DNA of 64,000 bases from Sphingomonas sp. (GCA_017304655.1 JAFKLY010000005.1:1-64000), one strand, 5' to 3'. Positions 7,914 to 18,966 are shown, numbered from the stretch's first letter. Notes: a model not told the origin generated them from the sequence alone. Translations and numbers: made by a program.

Positions 7914-9656
7914 CTAGGCAGCGACGGCGCGATTGCGCCCGTTGCGCTTGGCTTCATAGAGCGCCGCGTCCGCCGTCGCCTTGAGGCTTTCAAGGTCCAT
8001 GCCCGCGTGCCAGCGCGCAACCCCGCAACTGATGTTCACGGTCACCTTGCCACCCTCGGGCAACTTGGCGGGCGCTTCAGCGATGGACGTGACCAGTCGG
8101 TTGCACGCCTCATGCGCCTGAGCTTCGGTGACGTTGGAGAAGATGATCGTGAATTCGTCCCCGCCCAGCCGGCCGATGATGTCGCTCGAACGCAGATAGT
8201 CCTTCATGGTCCGGGCGATGGTGACAAGCACGGCGTCGCCCGCAGCATGACCGAGATTGTCGTTGATGAGCTTGAAGCGATCGACGTCGATCATGGCCAG
8301 GAACAGGCGCCCGTCACGCGCCTGCGTGATGGCTCTTTGCGCAGCATCGGTGAAGCCGGCGCGGTTCAGCAGACCGGTCATCGCATCGACATGGGCCATG
8401 CGCATCAGCTGGCTTTCCTTGCGCTTGCGATCGGTCACGTCCTGGATCGTCAGCGCGACTTCAACCTCCGATGGGTGGTCGGCCTCGATGACGTGAAAGC
8501 GCGCCTGCAACCAGCGATTGGGGTCGCGCGGTGAGGGAACGGTCAGCGTCTGGTCAAAGCCGTCGATATCGACAATGTCCCTGAAGGCATCCATCAGCTT
8601 GTCGCGGAGCGGTGCGGCAAGCACGTCCAGCCCCTTGCCGACAAGCGCCGCTTCCGGCCGGTCGAGCAGGTTTCGCGCCGCGCCGACCACACGGAGGATC
8701 ACGCCAGCGCGGTTGAGGCTGAGCAGCAGAATGTCCGATTGTTCGGCCAGCACCTGAACCGACTTCTGGCTGCGCGCCAGCTGATCGATCAAATCCGCGC
8801 GCGAGGCCAGCGACGCAGCGATCGGCAGTTGCGTCAACAGCAGGGATGCCAGGTAGAATTGCGCGAAATAGGCCCTTCCCATGGGATCGAGAGACGCAAG
8901 GCCGATCGGCCCCGACCCATCGATGACCGCAACGGCGACCACCACGGCGACAAGCATGACCGACATCTTGGTCCCGAGCCAGCCGACCCGGAACGTCACC
9001 AGGAGAATAGGCATGGGAATCAGGAACAAGACAGGCAGGTGATCGGTCTGGAACACACCGATGGCCGTGACCAGCACCAGCCCCTGCAGCAGCAGCCTTT
9101 CGCCGCGCCCGTGCCAATTTTTGCTGCGGAAGCACCGCGCGAACTCCCCCTTGAACAAGGCCGCGAAGAACGGCGTGAAGACGAGAAGCCCAAGCGCGTC
9201 AGTGAAATACCAGGTCATGAGCGACGAAAGGAATGGGGCACCGAGGACCAACCAGGCCGTCGCCGCGCCGAGCGGAGCGCTCACCGCCGGCGCCACCAGC
9301 CCCGCCCAGAACAGCAGACGCCCGACTGACTCCGGCCGTCGCAAGATGCCGTCGCCGATCTTGGCCTGAAGGCTCCAGGCCGCAACGAACACCTCCACCA
9401 TGTTCGCGGCGCCGAAGAGGAAGGGGCCTGTCAGCGTGCCGCGCGTCACCAGGTTCGCCAAGATGTTGGCCAAGAACCCGACGATGAGGACGGGTCGCCA
9501 TTGCGCCTTGGGTGACTGAAGCATCAGTGCGACGAGGATAGCGTTCGCCGGCCAGACTGCGGCAATGTCGCGACCAGAACTGGTCAGGACGATCATCGCC
9601 CACGCGGTGACAAAATAGAGAAGGCCTGCAAAGCAGGTTTTGCGCGATACCCTCAT
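7914..9656 (-). CDS. MASE1-GGDEF diguanylate cyclase
   Basis: A 580-residue membrane protein. Residues about 5-290 form a MASE1 sensory domain with many membrane helices (WPANAILVALML, LGFLANILANL). Next is a PAS-like linker (about 310-410: LLLSLNRAGVILRV... TIQDVTDRKRKES) and a GGDEF domain with an intact active-site loop RLGGDEF. The inhibitory I-site RSSD lies exactly five residues before GGDEF, so product inhibition by cyclic di-GMP is likely. No EAL domain is present. The ligand of MASE1 is unknown. The gene is convergent with the J-domain gene and divergent from the Hsp70-like gene, with a 187-base intergenic region. Confidence 0.93.
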   Translation of the reverse strand: MRVSRKTCFAGLLYFVTAWAMIVLTSSGRDIAAVWPANAILVALMLQSPKAQWRPVLIVGFLANILANLVTRGTLTGPFLFGAANMVEVFVAAWSLQAKIGDGILRRPESVGRLLFWAGLVAPAVSAPLGAATAWLVLGAPFLSSLMTWYFTDALGLLVFTPFFAALFKGEFARCFRSKNWHGRGERLLLQGLVLVTAIGVFQTDHLPVLFLIPMPILLVTFRVGWLGTKMSVMLVAVVVAVAVIDGSGPIGLASLDPMGRAYFAQFYLASLLLTQLPIAASLASRADLIDQLARSQKSVQVLAEQSDILLLSLNRAGVILRVVGAARNLLDRPEAALVGKGLDVLAAPLRDKLMDAFRDIVDIDGFDQTLTVPSPRDPNRWLQARFHVIEADHPSEVEVALTIQDVTDRKRKESQLMRMAHVDAMTGLLNRAGFTDAAQRAITQARDGRLFLAMIDVDRFKLINDNLGHAAGDAVLVTIARTMKDYLRSSDIIGRLGGDEFTIIFSNVTEAQAHEACNRLVTSIAEAPAKLPEGGKVTVNISCGVARWHAGMDLESLKATADAALYEAKRNGRNRAVAA

Positions 9657-9843
9657 CCCCGGACCATCCCTATTCGGCCTCGTCGGCTCACGCGGAAGAC
9701 TAGGTTTCGATTGGTTTACGCTTTCTTATTTTCAGCCGTGTTTTGCGGCGAAGCGATGGCCTGCGCGTCGTTATCCAACCGCGCCCTTGCGGTCCTTCCT
9801 CCGCGCTGTCATAGGCCGCGCCCATTTTCCAAAAGGCGAACTT

Positions 9844-11154
9844 ATGACAAGCGGAGCGCCGGCCCGAGCGCTGGGCCTCGATTTCGGCACGACCAACAGC
9901 GTCGCGGCCATCGCGCGGGACGGCCAGTCCGATCTGGTGGACTTCGTTGGTGCGCAGGCGACCGGCGCCGTGTTCCGCTCCGCTTTGTGCTTCTGGCCGG
10001 AGGATGGCGCGCCTGGCGGCCTGGCACGGGAAGCCGGGCCGTGGGCAATCGCGGAATATCTCGATTTCCCGCAGGGCTGCCGCTTCATCCAGTCGTTCAA
10101 GTCGGTGGCGGCCAGCCCCGTCTTCGAACATGCCACGATCTTCGACCGGAGGCTGCGCTTCGAACAGCTCGGCACGAGCTTTCTCGAACGGATGATTGCC
10201 CATGCCGGCGGCAAGCTGGATTCCGGGCCGACCGGCCGACCGGAGCGCATCATCGTCGGCCGGCCTGTCGAATTCGCCGGCTCCCGCCCGGATGAGGCGC
10301 TCGCCCGCAAGCGCTATGACGCCATGTTCGCCGAATTCGGGTCCGAGATTCATTATGTCTATGAGCCGCTGGGCGCCGCCTTCAGCTTTGCGAGCCGGCT
10401 GACCGAGCCGGCCACGGTGCTGGTGGCGGATTTCGGCGGCGGCACCAGCGATTTCTCAATCGTGCGCATGGCCCCGCCCGGCGCAGGGCGACGCTGCGAG
10501 CCGCTCGGCGCGGCGGGCATCGGCATCGCCGGCGACCGGTTCGACTATCGCATCGTCGACCATCTGGTGCTGCCGATGCTCGGCAAAGGCAGCCAATATC
10601 GCTCGTTCGACAAGCTGCTGGAGATACCACGCAGCCATTTCGCCGATTTCGCTGATTGGTCGCGCCTCGCTCTGATGCGCAACCGACGAACGCTGGAGGA
10701 GCTGGCCCGCCTGAAGCGCGCCGCGGTCGATCCGGACGCGATCGGCCGGATGATCGCGGTCATCGAGCACGAGCTGGGCTATGCGCTGTACGACGCGGTC
10801 GGCCAGTTGAAGCGGGCGCTGTCGGAGGCACCACACGCCCACTTCCATTTCGCGAGTGATGATCTCGCCATTGAGGCGGATGTGACACGCGCCGATTTCG
10901 AACGCTGGATCGCGCCGGACATCGCGCGGATCGAAGCAACGGTGGATCGGGCGCTCACCAGCGCGGCGGTGACACCCGAAGGAATCGACCGCGTTTTCCT
11001 GACCGGTGGATCCTCGCTCATCCCCGCAATCCGCGCAATTTTCGAGCGGCGGTTCGGCGCCGCACGCATCGCCTCGGGTGGCGAGCTGACCTCGATCGCC
11101 CACGGCCTCGCTCTGATCGGGCAGGAAGCAGACCTCACCGGCTGGACGGTCTGA
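9844..11154 (+). CDS. Hsp70 family protein (YegD-like)
   Basis: The 436-residue protein contains an actin-like Hsp70 ATPase: phosphate 1 loop [10 protein letters not shown] (residues 10-19), phosphate 2 loop [13 protein letters not shown] (near 195-207) and adenosine motif [12 protein letters not shown] near the C terminus. It lacks the substrate-binding domain and lid of DnaK, fitting the YegD-like group. The ATG at 9844 was chosen because an AAGGCGAA ribosome-binding site precedes it; the open frame continues upstream to 9640 without family-like sequence. A J-domain gene lies 1.9 kb upstream on the same strand and cobS 85 bases downstream. Confidence 0.9.
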   Translation: MTSGAPARALGLDFGTTNSVAAIARDGQSDLVDFVGAQATGAVFRSALCFWPEDGAPGGLAREAGPWAIAEYLDFPQGCRFIQSFKSVAASPVFEHATIFDRRLRFEQLGTSFLERMIAHAGGKLDSGPTGRPERIIVGRPVEFAGSRPDEALARKRYDAMFAEFGSEIHYVYEPLGAAFSFASRLTEPATVLVADFGGGTSDFSIVRMAPPGAGRRCEPLGAAGIGIAGDRFDYRIVDHLVLPMLGKGSQYRSFDKLLEIPRSHFADFADWSRLALMRNRRTLEELARLKRAAVDPDAIGRMIAVIEHELGYALYDAVGQLKRALSEAPHAHFHFASDDLAIEADVTRADFERWIAPDIARIEATVDRALTSAAVTPEGIDRVFLTGGSSLIPAIRAIFERRFGAARIASGGELTSIAHGLALIGQEADLTGWTV

Positions 11155-11239
11155 TCGCCCGGGCTGGTGGCCACCGTCTATCGACACGGCCTTCCCCAAT
11201 CGGTTAGGGGCGAGTGTGACTCGCAGGAAGATGACGACC

Positions 11240-12247
11240 ATGACCGATATCCCCAACACCAATGCCGACATGCGCAGCGAAGTGCTGCTGGAAGCGCCCG
11301 ATCGGGTGGTGAAGGCGCGCGATACCTTCGGCGTGGACATCGACATGGAGATTCCGGCCTTCTCGGAAGCCGACGAGCGGGTGCCGGATACGGACCCGGC
11401 CTATGTGTTCGATCCGGATACGACGCTCGCGATCCTCGCCGGCTTTGCCTATAATCGGCGCGTGATGGTGCAGGGCTATCACGGCACCGGCAAGTCCACG
11501 CATATCGAGCAAATCGCGGCGCGGCTGAACTGGCCCTGCATCCGGATCAATCTGGACGCGCATATCAGCCGCATCGATCTCGTCGGACGCGATGCCATTG
11601 TCCTCAAGGAGGGCCAGCAGGTCACCGAGTTCAAGGAAGGCCTGCTGCCCTGGGCGCTGCAACGCCCTGTCGCCCTCGTGTTCGACGAATATGACGCCGG
11701 CCGGCCGGACGTGATGTTCGTCATCCAGCGCGTGCTGGAGGCGGACGGCAAGATGACGCTGCTCGACCAGAACCGGGTGATCCGCCCGAGCCCCTGGTTC
11801 CGCCTGTTCGCGACGGCCAACACGGTCGGCCTGGGTGACACCACCGGCCTCTATCATGGCACGCAGCAGATCAATCAGGGCCAGATGGACCGCTGGAATC
11901 TGGTCGTGACACTCAATTATCTGCCGGCCGAGACCGAGGCGCAGATCGTCCTCGCCAAGTCTGGCGAATATGATCACCCCGGCGGGCGTGAGGAAGTCAG
12001 CAAGATGATCCGCGTTGCCGAGATGACCCGTCAGGGCTTCATCAACGGCGATATCTCGACCGTGATGAGCCCACGCACCGTGATTTCCTGGGCGCAGAAC
12101 ACGCTCATCTTCAAGGATGTCGGCTTCGCGTTCCGCCTCTCCTTCCTCAACAAGTGCGACGAGGCGGAGCGGGCGCTGGTGGCCGAATATTATCAGCGCG
12201 TGTTCGGCAAGGATCTGCCGGAGAGCGTGGCCGGCAAGGCGGGCTGA
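11240..12247 (+). CDS. cobS: CobS-type AAA+ chelatase subunit
   Basis: CobS is the AAA+ ATPase that, with CobT and CobN, inserts cobalt into hydrogenobyrinate diamide in aerobic cobalamin synthesis. The 335-residue protein has the N-terminal family segment ([17 protein letters not shown]), Walker [10 protein letters not shown], Walker [15 protein letters not shown] and sensor region [18 protein letters not shown]. The start at 11240 is nine bases after AGGAAG; earlier ATGs at 11216 and 11231 lack room. cobT lies 1.4 kb downstream, separated by osmC and an antisense PEP-CTERM gene. No cobN or other cobalamin gene is in the window, so the true client may differ. Confidence 0.93.
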   Translation: MTDIPNTNADMRSEVLLEAPDRVVKARDTFGVDIDMEIPAFSEADERVPDTDPAYVFDPDTTLAILAGFAYNRRVMVQGYHGTGKSTHIEQIAARLNWPCIRINLDAHISRIDLVGRDAIVLKEGQQVTEFKEGLLPWALQRPVALVFDEYDAGRPDVMFVIQRVLEADGKMTLLDQNRVIRPSPWFRLFATANTVGLGDTTGLYHGTQQINQGQMDRWNLVVTLNYLPAETEAQIVLAKSGEYDHPGGREEVSKMIRVAEMTRQGFINGDISTVMSPRTVISWAQNTLIFKDVGFAFRLSFLNKCDEAERALVAEYYQRVFGKDLPESVAGKAG

Positions 12248-12277
12248 TCCCGCCCCGGCAACAAGGAGCGTGAAGCC

Positions 12278-12691
12278 ATGATCGTCGTCGAGCGTATTGC
12301 ACCGGATGGCATGGCCCATCGCATCACTATCGGTGCGCATGAGCTGATCACCGACCTGGCGGCGGCAGACGGCGGCGCGGACGAGGGGCCGGACCCGCAC
12401 GATCTCTATGACGCCGCGCTCGGGGCCTGCAAGGCGCTGACCATGCTCTGGTATGCGCAGCGCAAAGGCATCCCGCTTGAGGGCATCAGAGTGGGCATCG
12501 CCCGGGACGCAAGCGAAGAGCGGGAGGGCATCTACCGGCTGACCGCCCGCATCGCTATCGAAGGCGACCTGAGCGCCGAGGAGCGCGGCAAACTGGTCGA
12601 GGTTGCAGGCAAATGCCCGATCCACAAGCTGATGACGCAAGTGGAAACCCGGATCGAGACAGTGGCCGTCGACCCGGTGCCGCAAAGCTGA
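12278..12691 (+). CDS. OsmC/Ohr family protein
   Basis: A 137-residue OsmC-like peroxidase fold with the two expected cysteines, C51 (DAALGACKALTM) and C113 (AGKCPIHKLM), in the OsmC arrangement. These would reduce organic peroxides with a dithiol cycle. It begins 30 bases after cobS with AAGGAG as ribosome-binding site and is probably cotranscribed with it. The peroxide substrate cannot be stated. Confidence 0.9.
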   Translation: MIVVERIAPDGMAHRITIGAHELITDLAAADGGADEGPDPHDLYDAALGACKALTMLWYAQRKGIPLEGIRVGIARDASEEREGIYRLTARIAIEGDLSAEERGKLVEVAGKCPIHKLMTQVETRIETVAVDPVPQS

Positions 12692-12710
12692 ACAAAGTCC
12701 CGTTTATGAA

Positions 12711-12738
12711 AAAGGCGGCCCCTCGCGGCGCCGCCTTT
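12711..12738. terminator. Bidirectional intrinsic terminator
   Basis: Arms AAAGGCGGC (12711-12719) and GCCGCCTTT (12730-12738) form a 9-bp stem with a 10-base loop between the convergent ends of osmC and the PEP-CTERM gene. Reading the minus strand the stem is followed by five Ts in a row; on the plus strand only three. Confidence 0.75.
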
Positions 12739-12765
12739 CCCGAGTGTCACTCTGTCACGCAGCGA

Positions 12766-13440
12766 TCAGACGAAGCTGACCGAGGCCTTGCGCCGACGCA
12801 TCGCCATGCCGACGAGGCCAAGCCCGCTGATGATCATCGCCCAGGTCCCCGGCTCGGGCACCGGCATCACGACCGGCGGCTCGATCGGCGCTGCGATCAT
12901 CATCGTGCTGACATTTCCCTCAGGCGACGAGTCCGTCTGCTCGTTGAAGTAGCTGCCAAGCACGCTGTGCGTGAATTTATAGGGCTCACCGTCGAACGCC
13001 GTGTTTTCGCTGGCCGGCGGCGCCAGGGGCGGCGCGCTGTCGACGTGCGGCGTACTACCGGCAGGCTCACCGGAACCGCCAGCCTGACCACTCGCCTGGC
13101 CGGTCGATTGCCCGCCAAAATAGCTACCCACGACCGAGTGAGTGAACTTGTAGCTGCTGGAGCTGCTGTCGGGCTGGCTCTGCTCGTCCGCCCAGTCGTT
13201 GAGCGTCGTCAGATCGGCGTCGTTGAGCAGGCGGATGCCCTCAATGCCAGTGAACAGACGTACCGAACCACTGGTGCGCGGCAGCGTGTAGGAAAAGGCG
13301 CGCGCATCGAACTCGCCATTCCGCAGCAGGTTCACGACCTTGCTGACCTGCCCTGCGAGAATGATCGACGCCTGAGCGCTCGGCGCAGCCAACAGGGCGG
13401 TCGCGGCGAACATGGCAGTGAGGCAGGTCTTCCGGATCAT
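12766..13440 (-). CDS. PEP-CTERM sorting domain protein
   Basis: The 224-residue protein has an N-terminal Sec signal (cleavage near AQAS, residues 22-25) and a classic PEP-CTERM tail: VPEPGTWAM at 195-202, a hydrophobic helix, then RRRK (215-218). Such tails are processed by an exosortase, none of which is in the window. The body is of no family I recognise. It carries a near-perfect internal duplication, YKFTHSVVGSYF (97-108) and YKFTHSVLGSYF (154-165), separated by a Gly/Ser/Pro-rich linker. It lies antisense between osmC and cobT, with its own terminator. Confidence 0.85.
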   Translation of the reverse strand: MIRKTCLTAMFAATALLAAPSAQASIILAGQVSKVVNLLRNGEFDARAFSYTLPRTSGSVRLFTGIEGIRLLNDADLTTLNDWADEQSQPDSSSSSYKFTHSVVGSYFGGQSTGQASGQAGGSGEPAGSTPHVDSAPPLAPPASENTAFDGEPYKFTHSVLGSYFNEQTDSSPEGNVSTMMIAAPIEPPVVMPVPEPGTWAMIISGLGLVGMAMRRRKASVSFV

Positions 13441-13562
13441 CGCTACTCGTCCTATTGCCGGGCCGCGACCCCCGTCGCGACGGCGTCCCCGACAGGCCGG
13501 ATAGGCGGGTCCCGCTCAGGATGAAATGCGCTTAACCACGAAAATTCCGGCCTTTTCTTCCC

Positions 13563-13579
13563 TGTCTCGTAGCGAGACA
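13563..13579. promoter_or_regulatory. Perfect palindrome between PEP-CTERM gene and cobT
   Basis: TGTCTCG-TAG-CGAGACA has 7-bp arms and a 3-base centre. It lies in the divergent region between the PEP-CTERM gene (start 13440) and cobT (start 13677), a position suited to an operator for either gene. No regulator can be assigned. The rest of 13441-13676 has no other strong signal. Confidence 0.4.
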
Positions 13580-13676
13580 CGCCCCCCGGCAAAAGTTAAC
13601 GACGGTCTGCAGCCCGGCGCCGGACACTGGCGAAAGGCTTGACAGCGCAGCGGCGCTGCCCCAGCCGGAAAACGTC

Positions 13677-15503
13677 ATGGCCGACCGTTCTCCGCTCGAT
13701 CAATTCAAGGATGTGCTTTCCGGCGCGTCGCGCGCGATTGCGCATGATGGCGAGGTGGAGCTGGGCTTCACCGCCGATACGCCGCATCTCGCCGGCAAGC
13801 AGATCAAGGTGCCGACGCCCGCCCGAAACTTGCCGCCGGAACAGGTCGCGCTGGCGCGCGGCTTTGCCGACAGCTTCTCGCTCAAGCTGCGCCACCACAA
13901 TGCCCGGCTGCACGCTGCCCGCGCGCCCGGCGATCCGGCCGCCCGCGCCGTTTATGACGCGGTCGAGATGGTGCGTTACGAAGCGCTTGGCTCCAAGAAC
14001 TATCCGGGCATGCGCGCCAATCTGGCCGCGGCGCTCGACATGCGCACCCATGCCGATCCGATCACGCGTGCTCAATCGGCCAGCGAAGTGCCAATTCAGG
14101 GCGCGGTCGCGCTGCTGCTGCGCGAGAAGCTGACCGGCCAGGCCCCGCCTGCCGAGGCGCTCAAGGGCCTCGACTATCTGCGCGAGTGGATCGACGAGAA
14201 GGCCGCCGCCGATTTCGATGGGCTGGCGCTGTGCCTGGACGATCAGCAGGCCTTTCAGGACAAGGTGCTCTCCATGCTGGAGCATCTGGAGCTGGTGCAG
14301 GCCGACGTGCCGCCCGAATCGCCTGACGACGACGAAGACCAGCAGGACAACGAGCAGGACCAGCAGGATCAGGAGCAGGACGAGGACCAGCCCGAGGAGG
14401 AGGACGACTCCCGCGCCGAAACACGCGGCGAAGACAAGGGCGAGCCCGGCGAGGAGACGAGCGACGAGCGGCAGGACGACGATGCCGACTCCGACGACGA
14501 GGGCGATGGCGAGGCGGACGACGACGAAGGCATCATGCCGGTGCGGCCGAACCGCCCCTTCTCGGATCTGCCGCCCGACTTCAACTACACGGCCTACACC
14601 ACCAAGTTCGACGAGATCGTGACCGCGCCCGAGCTGTGCGACGCGGACGAGCTGGCCCGCCTGCGCGGCTTCCTCGACCAGCAGCTCGCCCCCTTTCAGG
14701 GGGCCGTCTCCAAGCTCGCCAACCGGCTGCAACGGCGGCTGATGGCGCAGCAGAACCGCAGCTGGGACTTCGATCAGGAGGAAGGGCTGCTCGATGCCGC
14801 GCGGCTTGCCCGCATCGTCATCGATTCCACCCATTCGCTCAGCTACAAGGTGGAGCGCGATACCGATTTCCGCGACACGGTGGTGACGCTGCTCATCGAC
14901 AACAGCGGCTCGATGCGCGGCCGGCCAATCGGCATCGCCGCGATCAGCGCGGACATCATGGCGCGCACGCTGGAGCGCTGCGGCGTGAAGACCGAAGTGC
15001 TCGGCTTCACCACGCGCGCCTGGAAAGGCGGGCAGGCACGCGAGCAATGGCTGGCCGCCGGCCGCCCGCCCAAGCCCGGTCGCCTCAACGACCTGCGCCA
15101 CATCATCTACAAGCAGGCCGACGAACCCTGGCGGCGCGCCAAGACCAATCTCGGCCTGATGATGCGCGAGGGGCTGCTCAAGGAGAATATCGACGGCGAG
15201 GCGCTGCTCTGGGCGCACAACCGGCTGCTCGCCCGCAATGAGGAGCGGCGCATCCTCATGGTCATTTCCGACGGCGCGCCGGTCGATGATTCGACTCTCT
15301 CGGTCAACAACGGCACCTATCTGGAGCGCCATTTGCGGCAAGTCATCACCTGGATCGAGTCACGCTCGCCAGTGGAGCTGATCGCCATCGGCATTGGCCA
15401 TGACGTGACGCGCTATTACAAGCGCGCCGTCACCATCATGGATGCCGAGCAGCTCGGCGGCGCCATGGTGGAGCAGCTCGCCGCCCTGTTCGACAAGGAC
15501 TGA
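13677..15503 (+). CDS. cobT: CobT-type VWA chelatase subunit
   Basis: CobT is the von Willebrand A partner of CobS. The 608-residue protein has an N-terminal helical domain (about 1-210), an extremely acidic segment rich in Asp, Glu and Gln (about 215-290) and a C-terminal VWA domain with the MIDAS motif DNSGSMRG starting at D408 and later [10 protein letters not shown]. The acidic linker and length are typical. It lies on the same strand as cobS but 1.4 kb away. The start is preceded by CCGGAAAACG. With no CobN gene in the window, its role in cobalt insertion is assumed from the family only. Confidence 0.93.
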   Translation: MADRSPLDQFKDVLSGASRAIAHDGEVELGFTADTPHLAGKQIKVPTPARNLPPEQVALARGFADSFSLKLRHHNARLHAARAPGDPAARAVYDAVEMVRYEALGSKNYPGMRANLAAALDMRTHADPITRAQSASEVPIQGAVALLLREKLTGQAPPAEALKGLDYLREWIDEKAAADFDGLALCLDDQQAFQDKVLSMLEHLELVQADVPPESPDDDEDQQDNEQDQQDQEQDEDQPEEEDDSRAETRGEDKGEPGEETSDERQDDDADSDDEGDGEADDDEGIMPVRPNRPFSDLPPDFNYTAYTTKFDEIVTAPELCDADELARLRGFLDQQLAPFQGAVSKLANRLQRRLMAQQNRSWDFDQEEGLLDAARLARIVIDSTHSLSYKVERDTDFRDTVVTLLIDNSGSMRGRPIGIAAISADIMARTLERCGVKTEVLGFTTRAWKGGQAREQWLAAGRPPKPGRLNDLRHIIYKQADEPWRRAKTNLGLMMREGLLKENIDGEALLWAHNRLLARNEERRILMVISDGAPVDDSTLSVNNGTYLERHLRQVITWIESRSPVELIAIGIGHDVTRYYKRAVTIMDAEQLGGAMVEQLAALFDKD

Positions 15504-15536
15504 CGCCGCCATGCGCCCGCGCAAGGCCGGCCGGCC

Positions 15537-16445
15537 ATGATCGCCGGCCTGCTCTGGGTTCCCGCGACCTTGCTCGCCGCGAGCGCACAGGTCGCGCGCA
15601 ATGGCCTGCAGGCGCGCCTCACGCGCGAGATCGGCACGCTCGGCGCCACGCAGGTGCGCTTCATCTATGGCCTGCCCTTTGCGCTGCTCTTCTGGCTGGC
15701 GAGCTGGCTCCTGATCGGCACGGAACTGCCGCGCATGGGCGCTACCGCCATCGGCTATCTGCTGCTCGGCGCCGTCACGCAGATCGCCGCGACCGCGCTG
15801 ATGCTGGTGGCCATGGCGCAGCGGGCGTTCGGCGTCGCTTATGCTTATATCAAGACCGAGCCGATCCTCGTCGCGCTGTTCGGCGTGCTGCTGCTGGGCG
15901 ATCATCTCGCGCCGCTCGCCTGGATCGGCATATTGGTCGCGACCGGTGGCATACTGCTCGTCTCGATCGATCCGCGCGCCTGGGCCTCGCTCTTTCACGA
16001 ATGGCGGCCGATGGCGGTCGGCATCGCGTCCGGCGCCTTCTTCGGCCTCGCCTCGGTCGCTTATCGTGGCGCGATCGTCGCGGTGGAGAGCGACAGCGGC
16101 CTGATGCGCGCGCTCAGCGTACTCGTCGCGGCGCTGGTCGTGCAGTGCGTGTTGCTTGGCCTCTGGCTGGCGCTGTTCGATCGCCGGGCTTTCACCGGCA
16201 GCCTGCGCATCTGGCGCGAGAGTCTGGGCGCCGGCTTCCTGGGCGCGCTCGCGACGGCGGGCTGGAACAGCGCGCTGTCACTCACCGCCGCCGCCAATGT
16301 GCGCACCCTCGGCCTCATCGAGATGCCGATCGCCGCGCTGATCAACCGGCGGGTGAGCGGCCGCGCGCTCGGGATGCGCGAATGGGGCGGCATCCTGCTG
16401 GTCGCCGGCGGCATCGCGCTGATGATGAGCCAGGCGCTCGGCTGA
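15537..16445 (+). CDS. EamA/DMT family transporter
   Basis: A 302-residue membrane protein with about ten hydrophobic helices in two similar halves, the pattern of the drug/metabolite transporter (EamA) superfamily. Markers are RFIYGLPFALLFW in the first half, AYAYIKTEPILVALFGVLLLGDHL closing it, and the C-terminal half ending in IEMPIAALINRR and a long helix GGILLVAGGIALMMS. Starts 33 bases after cobT. The substrate is unknown. Confidence 0.88.
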   Translation: MIAGLLWVPATLLAASAQVARNGLQARLTREIGTLGATQVRFIYGLPFALLFWLASWLLIGTELPRMGATAIGYLLLGAVTQIAATALMLVAMAQRAFGVAYAYIKTEPILVALFGVLLLGDHLAPLAWIGILVATGGILLVSIDPRAWASLFHEWRPMAVGIASGAFFGLASVAYRGAIVAVESDSGLMRALSVLVAALVVQCVLLGLWLALFDRRAFTGSLRIWRESLGAGFLGALATAGWNSALSLTAAANVRTLGLIEMPIAALINRRVSGRALGMREWGGILLVAGGIALMMSQALG

Positions 16446-16457
16446 CCGCTGGCGTGC

Positions 16458-17135
16458 TCAGCCCGTCGGGCTGGTGCGGTAGAGCTTGGGGAACAGCGCC
16501 TTGAACGCCGCCAGCTTCGGCGCATCCCACCGCAGGATGTAGGGATGGTCCGGATTGGCGGCCATGAAATCCTGATGATAGGCCTCGGCCGGCTGGAAAC
16601 GCCCTACCGCCTCGATCGTCGTCACGACGGGCGCCGACCAGAGTCCCGATTTGCCGAGCTGGGCGAGATAGGCCTTGGCGACCTTCTCCTGCTCCGCACT
16701 CTGCGGGAACAGCGCCGAACGATATTGCGTGCCGTGGTCCGGCCCCTGATAATTGAGCGTCGTCGGGTCCGTGATGACCGAGAAGAAGATGCGCAGCAGC
16801 GTGCCGTAACTCACTTGCGCAGGATCGTAGATGACGCGCACCGACTCGGCATAGCCGGTGCGCCCCGTGCCCACCTTGTCATAATCCACGCGCAGATTGG
16901 GCGGACCACCGCCATAGCCGGAGACGACGCTGCGAACCCCGCGCACATGCGAGAAGACGCCTTCCACGCCCCAGAAGCAGCCACCCGCGAAATAGGCCGT
17001 TGCTGTGCGCGCAGCGGGCGGCGCGGCTTCATCGACGGCGGGCGCAGGCATGAGCCGCGTTTGTTCGGCGGCAAAGGCATTGCCGGACAACGGCATAGCG
17101 GCGGCAAGCAGCATGGAAGCAAAGAGGGAACGCAT
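16458..17135 (-). CDS. msrA: Exported peptide-methionine (S)-S-oxide reductase MsrA
   Basis: MsrA reduces the S epimer of methionine sulfoxide. From the ATG at 17135, with AGGAGA upstream, the protein has 225 residues: a signal peptide (MRSLFASMLLAAAMPLSGNAFA), a short linker, then the catalytic domain with GCFWG carrying the nucleophile C53, and GTQYRSALF and EAYHQDF motifs. C53 is the only Cys in the mature part, so it must be recycled without an internal resolving Cys. The signal peptide places it in the periplasm, as for the MsrB at 54787. Convergent with the EamA gene, 12 bases apart. Confidence 0.93.
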   Translation of the reverse strand: MRSLFASMLLAAAMPLSGNAFAAEQTRLMPAPAVDEAAPPAARTATAYFAGGCFWGVEGVFSHVRGVRSVVSGYGGGPPNLRVDYDKVGTGRTGYAESVRVIYDPAQVSYGTLLRIFFSVITDPTTLNYQGPDHGTQYRSALFPQSAEQEKVAKAYLAQLGKSGLWSAPVVTTIEAVGRFQPAEAYHQDFMAANPDHPYILRWDAPKLAAFKALFPKLYRTSPTG

Positions 17136-17232
17136 CGTGGCTCTCCTGAACAGGTCTCGCCCGACCCTGTCGAGGAAGCTGGGGTGTCCGCCGGCTTTCG
17201 TCAAGCGCAGTCGGCGAATCGGGCTGGAAGGA

Positions 17233-17625
17233 TCAGAACGACCGGGCGAAATGAAGACCCAGCGCGATCCGCTCCTTGCGGACGTCGCGGATGCCGCCAT
17301 TGACGATAAGACCGAGACCACGCCGGATGGAGAGCAGCCGGCCTGCCTCGCTGGCGCGATCGGGCATCGACTGCGCCTGCGAGCGGGCAAACTCGAAGCC
17401 TATTTCAGGGCGGGGACCATCGGGTGCGATTGTTGCGAGGTGCGCTGGGGCCGGCCAAGGCATTTCAGGCCGCTCCGAACCTTGATAGGCCGGAATCGGC
17501 CCGCTTTCTTTCTCCGCTGCGAGGACGGGCGCGGTGAACGGGAGCAAAAGCAGCGCCGTCAGGCGCCGCGTGCGTCGCCATCGGCAAAACCCAGCCCTTG
17601 AGCCGCATGGTCGTCTGGTCCCCAT
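17233..17625 (-). CDS. Exported hypothetical protein
   Basis: A 130-residue protein I do not recognise. From the ATG at 17625 (AAGGGA upstream) it has a basic N terminus and a hydrophobic signal RLTALLLLPFTAPVLAA, so it is probably exported. The mature part is proline-rich and then basic, and it ends HFARSF; a terminal Phe is common in outer-membrane proteins. It lies on the same strand as msrA, 97 bases upstream of it. Codon use looks coding-like; a low-level possibility remains that it is not expressed. Confidence 0.55.
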   Translation of the reverse strand: MGTRRPCGSRAGFCRWRRTRRLTALLLLPFTAPVLAAEKESGPIPAYQGSERPEMPWPAPAHLATIAPDGPRPEIGFEFARSQAQSMPDRASEAGRLLSIRRGLGLIVNGGIRDVRKERIALGLHFARSF

Positions 17626-17703
17626 CGCCGCCAATCCCTTGCCTGCGTGATGAGGCAAGGATCGGCCGCCAATGCTTGACGGGGAGACAACACCGCTGCC
17701 TCT

Positions 17704-17731
17704 CCCGCCGTTAACCCTGTCGGACGGCGGG
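17704..17731. terminator. Possible terminator hairpin downstream of aatA
   Basis: CCCGCCGT (17704-17711) pairs with ACGGCGGG (17724-17731) over a 12-base loop, 18 bases beyond the stop of the minus-strand aminotransferase gene. No T-run follows in either direction, so function is uncertain. Confidence 0.35.
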
Positions 17732-17748
17732 AAAGGGCAGTCGGAGCG

Positions 17749-18966
<1,218 letters not shown>

